Shown here piece by piece: positions 61,263-64,000 of a DNA stretch of 64,000 nucleotides. The DNA is taken from the NCBI GenBank assembly GCA_016281315.1, contig JAEEIJ010000002.1:20182-84181 (forward strand). The letters are read 5' to 3'. Origin of the DNA: Bacteroidales bacterium (lineage in GTDB: Bacteria; Bacteroidota; Bacteroidia; Bacteroidales; UBA932). Position 1 is the first letter of the stretch. Each line of letters opens with the position of its first letter. The notes beneath the pieces were generated by a model. The model saw only the letters and a program-made list of their open reading frames with translations. It did not search any database and was not told where the DNA came from. A program made the translations under genes and the position numbers.

Positions 61263-62383
61263 TATTTTTCAAACACGCGCACCAGCGTGCCGCTGGCATC
61301 GATGAATTCATAGATGGGGAAGAACCGCTTGCTCAGGAAGAAGGCAAGGATGAAGCCCACCACCATGATGACCGATTCTGCGAAGAAACTGATGATGCCG
61401 ATAATCAGCAGCGCAACCATCGCCAGCACGCCGATAGTCCAGATGAGGGTGAACAGCGAGAACAGGATTCCGCCGATGGGCCTGAGCACCTTGATATTAT
61501 TGATAAAGGTGAACAGCAGACTCAGTACTACCGCCACGGCGAAGATGATGAAGCCGATATTCACCATGGTACTGCCGTCACCCTTGCTGACGCCGCCGAT
61601 CAAGATGCAGATAACCGCCGCGATCAGACCCACGACAGTGCCGATCAGGGGAGCAAGATAGGACAGGCCGTTGTCTTTCGTGGACCCGGCCATCACCAGC
61701 ATGCTTGCAAACTGCAGGATGGTCACGACAAACATCAGCAGGCAGGGCCAGAAAGCCGGTCCGAAACCATATACCTTCATGTCCATCCACCAGAGGACAT
61801 CGGTCCCCAGCGCATAGATGCCCAGACACTCCAGGCCCACAGCCAAAGTCAGGAAGGGTACCGTAAGCCACGCCAGAATGCGTGATCCAAAATCCATCTT
61901 CGCACCCAGAATGGCACAGAGGAAAGCGAGGACCACAGACAGTACGATGAGCCAATAGGGCGTAGATGTGGAATACCAGTGACCCAGCGGGGTATGATGG
62001 TTCACTTTTTCATTGATCCAGTCCTTGCTCCCATCGGCAAACTTCAGGTTCTCGTTTGCAACGAAATACTTTTTCCCTTTGATGGTAACGGTGGTGAACC
62101 ACTTCCCACGGGTTTTCCCTTCGCGGATTATCTCCGCGAGGTGCGTGCGGCCAGAATCGGCCGCAGCGATGGTGAGCGTGTCCCCGTTGGCGAGGGTGAA
62201 AGCGACATTGCCCAGTTGATACGGGACTTTCTTGCTGTCCATGCCGTCATTCTTTACCCGGGAATACACTTTTGTGCTGTCCGCGTGGAGATTGTCAACT
62301 ACATAACGCCATTGAGCCCGGGCGCTGACGCCGAAGCAGAGAAGGGCCGATAAAAACAAAAGGATGTAAGCCGATCTTTTCAT
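61262..62383 (-). CDS. multi-pass membrane protein with periplasmic N-terminal domain, unknown function
   Basis: 373 residues. Signal peptide to GVSARAQ, a soluble domain of about 110 residues (RYVVDNLHADSTKVYSRVK, VTIKGKKYFVANENLKF), then seven or eight hydrophobic segments from about 145 to 360. No family recognised. Its stop codon touches the tRNA-derived repeat. Six CATG words occur in it, more than in most genes of the window. A -7 box TATCTTTG on the - strand lies at 62406-62413. Confidence 0.7.
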   Translation of the reverse strand: MKRSAYILLFLSALLCFGVSARAQWRYVVDNLHADSTKVYSRVKNDGMDSKKVPYQLGNVAFTLANGDTLTIAAADSGRTHLAEIIREGKTRGKWFTTVTIKGKKYFVANENLKFADGSKDWINEKVNHHTPLGHWYSTSTPYWLIVLSVVLAFLCAILGAKMDFGSRILAWLTVPFLTLAVGLECLGIYALGTDVLWWMDMKVYGFGPAFWPCLLMFVVTILQFASMLVMAGSTKDNGLSYLAPLIGTVVGLIAAVICILIGGVSKGDGSTMVNIGFIIFAVAVVLSLLFTFINNIKVLRPIGGILFSLFTLIWTIGVLAMVALLIIGIISFFAESVIMVVGFILAFFLSKRFFPIYEFIDASGTLVRVFEK

Positions 62384-62405
62384 AATCCGTGAGTTTAGCT
62401 GCAGA

Positions 62406-62413
62406 CAAAGATA
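62406..62413 (-). promoter_or_regulatory. -7 box (TATCTTTG) for the membrane protein gene
   Basis: The reverse strand reads TATCTTTG, 22 bases before the ATG at 62383. Confidence 0.5.
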
Positions 62414-62466
62414 ATAATATTTTTGAAAAAAGCTTAATACTGAGGAGATTATGACGTATAAAAGAA

Positions 62467-62498
62467 AAAGGCCCGTGCTTCTCAGCAGGGGCCTTTTC
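62467..62498. terminator. bidirectional terminator
   Basis: AAAAGGCCC (62467-62475) pairs with GGGCCTTTT (62490-62498), with an inner TGCT/AGCA pairing. Ends the leftward phosphatase transcript. Confidence 0.85.
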
Positions 62499-62540
62499 TT
62501 CTAACCTAAACTTAACCTATTAAAAAACTATTCGGTTTTC

Positions 62541-63854
62541 TTACAGCTCGTAATACGCGTCAATCGCCTCGGAGAAGCGGCCATACACGTCCTGAAGGAG
62601 GTACAGGCCGTCGACGTTGGAGCGCAGTCCCTTCAGGCCGATACGCACGGCCACTGGAGGCTCGTTGTAGGAAAGGGACGTTTCTTCACGGAGCTGCTTC
62701 GTAGAGGCATAGACCAGCCAGAGGTCGGCGTAATAATAGCCGTCCTTCCCCAGGAATTTCTCCACGACGAGTTTCGAGCCGATGGGCGTTTTCTTCTCGA
62801 TGGTCTGCGGAAGGTCGTAATCCTGCGCCTGGAGGGCGGCCAGGACGCTGCCCAGATTCGAGTCGTGTCCGCACAGGAAGGTGAAGGTGCGGCGGCTGTT
62901 CTGCAGTTCCGAGAGCATGGTCTGGAGCAGCGGATGGGCTACGTTCACCGAGACGGAAGGCGCCGTGAAGAGGACGTCGCCGTACCAGTCCTTCACCTGC
63001 CCTATCTTCACCCAGTCGTCCAGGGTGAGGGTCTGGCCGAAGGCGGCCTTCTTTTCGTCGGGTTCCTCATAGTACTGCAGCACCAGGGCGTCGGAAACCG
63101 AGCAGGCCTTCTTGAGGCCGCCGCTCATCGAGGGCTCGGCGTTGAGCGAGAAGCTCACGGAAGAAGCTTCGTCGCCAAAGTGCTGAAAGCCGGGATAACA
63201 GGGGGCGTTGGTAATGTCCACCACCCGTTCTATCAGCGCGAAGCCCTCCGCCGCGGCGGCGTTCAGGTCCCCGAACTGCAGGATTTCCTGCTGGGCGCGC
63301 GCCTCTATATCGGCCGAAAGCTTGGTGATCTGCGGATTGAACACGGGATCCATCTTGTCGTACTGGATGTTCATCTCCACCTTGGGGTTGTCGCCGGGCA
63401 GGAGGGCGTCGGCAAAGCGCCGGGCCGTGAGCTGGCAGCGCTGCTTCCCGTTGGCATACAGGCGGAAGGCATAGGGGTCCCGGGCATAGCTGTCCAGAAA
63501 GCCCTTGTTCCCCAGCCACTGACGGAAAAAGGCGCCCATCTTGGTTTCCAGGCGTTCGCCCTTGGCCGTGAGATGGCTGGCCTCCCCTTCCCAGTTGAAC
63601 CACTGGAAGGCGGGATTGGTGACTTCCGTCAGGATGGAGCCGGGCCCCACCAGGGGAGAGCGGATATTGTGGCGGCTCAGGACCACCATCTGGTCCAACA
63701 GGTAACGGTCCTGGAACCCGTCTTCACGGGACAGCCATTCGGTTTGTGCGGCGGGTTGCGGTGCAGGCGGATTGACGGCGGGATCTTCCCGGCGGCAGGA
63801 GAAAACGGCAAGGGCGGCAAGCGCCAGAAGGATGATTCTGTAATTTTTCGTCAT
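62541..63854 (-). CDS. lipoprotein histidine acid phosphatase
   Basis: 437 residues. Lipobox ALAVFSCRRE (Cys about 20). The histidine phosphatase motif is LSRHNIRSPL (RHG replaced by RHN, as in several Bacteroidota phytase/glucose-1-phosphatase-like enzymes), and the proton-donor motif is CGHDSN (HD form). A linker of Pro/Ala (NPPAPQPAAQ) follows the lipidated Cys. It should release phosphate from sugar phosphates or inositol phosphates at the cell surface or periplasm. Confidence 0.88.
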   Translation of the reverse strand: MTKNYRIILLALAALAVFSCRREDPAVNPPAPQPAAQTEWLSREDGFQDRYLLDQMVVLSRHNIRSPLVGPGSILTEVTNPAFQWFNWEGEASHLTAKGERLETKMGAFFRQWLGNKGFLDSYARDPYAFRLYANGKQRCQLTARRFADALLPGDNPKVEMNIQYDKMDPVFNPQITKLSADIEARAQQEILQFGDLNAAAAEGFALIERVVDITNAPCYPGFQHFGDEASSVSFSLNAEPSMSGGLKKACSVSDALVLQYYEEPDEKKAAFGQTLTLDDWVKIGQVKDWYGDVLFTAPSVSVNVAHPLLQTMLSELQNSRRTFTFLCGHDSNLGSVLAALQAQDYDLPQTIEKKTPIGSKLVVEKFLGKDGYYYADLWLVYASTKQLREETSLSYNEPPVAVRIGLKGLRSNVDGLYLLQDVYGRFSEAIDAYYEL

Positions 63855-63873
63855 AACAGGTGCAAACCTTAGA

Positions 63874-63904
63874 TTTGCAGCGTAGTTCTCTGCACCTAGG
63901 TTTG
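63874..63904 (+). promoter_or_regulatory. promoter reading out of the right end
   Basis: TTTG at 63874-63877, 19 bases, TAGGTTTG at 63897-63904. It would drive a rightward gene that begins at or beyond the window edge. Confidence 0.5.
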
Positions 63905-63956
63905 TACTACAAAAGTAGTAAATTTATGCCGATAAAGAAAGTTTAACAAAAGGACA

Positions 63957-64000
63957 ATGGAGCCGGGCGGTTCTGTAAATGCGCAAATGGGAAAGACCCA
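63957..64000 (+). CDS. possible start of a rightward gene (truncated by window end)
   Basis: An ATG at 63957 opens a frame (MEPGGSVNAQMGKT) that runs off the window, 53 bases after a good promoter. Only 14 codons are visible, so no function can be given and the start could be chance. Confidence 0.3.
   Translation, partial: MEPGGSVNAQMGKT

Noticed and set aside
62541..63854. Assignment of the histidine phosphatase as MINPP/phytase specifically
   Set aside because: The RHN and HD motifs are compatible with several acid phosphatase groups; substrate cannot be read by eye.

Overview
The window reads as chromosome from a gut- or rumen-type member of the Bacteroidota, most likely an uncultivated Bacteroidales with a GC content I judge by eye to be in the mid to upper 50s percent. 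The evidence is: promoters of the Bacteroidota form (TTTG, about 19 bases, TAnnTTTG); almost no Shine-Dalgarno sequences; SusC/SusD and other TonB-dependent receptor loci; many lipoproteins with BACON, DUF5689, DUF4252 and FISUMP-type domains; and a Bacteroidota-type succinate dehydrogenase cytochrome b. No phage, plasmid, CRISPR or rRNA genes are seen.

Layout. 1-6.1 kb: end of an M16 peptidase, DUF3109, and a leftward hemW operon facing an aminopeptidase P. 6.1-7.8 kb: a small lipoprotein and a REP-type tyrosine transposase between two palindromes. 7.8-11.2 kb: leftward pyrH, an esterase, and an ECF sigma/DUF4252 operon. 11.2-13.6 kb: a lone sdhC, then a trpB behind a complete Trp leader-peptide attenuator. 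13.6-20.8 kb: leftward housekeeping genes (alaS; an in-frame lptF/G-fmt fusion; thiamine pyrophosphokinase; smpB-miaA). 21.0-22.4 kb: metK behind a SAM-II-like riboswitch and terminator. 22.5-29.9 kb: a TonB receptor plus a giant modular lipoprotein. 30-31.2 kb: an AAA-type ATPase. 31.4-41.8 kb: a probable operon of a BACON/OB-like lipoprotein, an NUC1-type nuclease, an endonuclease/exonuclease/phosphatase, a TonB receptor, a DUF5689 lipoprotein and an M3 peptidase. 41.8-56.7 kb: a LacI-controlled, rus-like ribose/ADP-ribose scavenging locus (ribokinase, sugar permease, SusC/SusD, three ADP-ribosylglycohydrolase lipoproteins, tandem-domain esterase). 56.7-64 kb: two lipoproteins, a COG0523 GTPase, a PorV/PorQ-like barrel, tRNA-Ser(GGA) with attachment-site-like duplications, a membrane protein and a histidine acid phosphatase.

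Two transport loci stand out. The 31-40 kb operon looks built to bind, cut, dephosphorylate and import extracellular nucleic acid. The 43-57 kb locus looks built to release ribose or ADP-ribose from host, microbial or dietary ADP-ribosylated material and phosphorylate it inside. Together they suggest a cell living on nucleic-acid and nucleotide debris.

Two sequence-wide signals cut across gene boundaries. The word YATCGGCC is strongly over-represented on both strands. CATG is strongly depleted, mostly because Met codons are almost never preceded by a C, except in a few patches. All counts given were made by eye.
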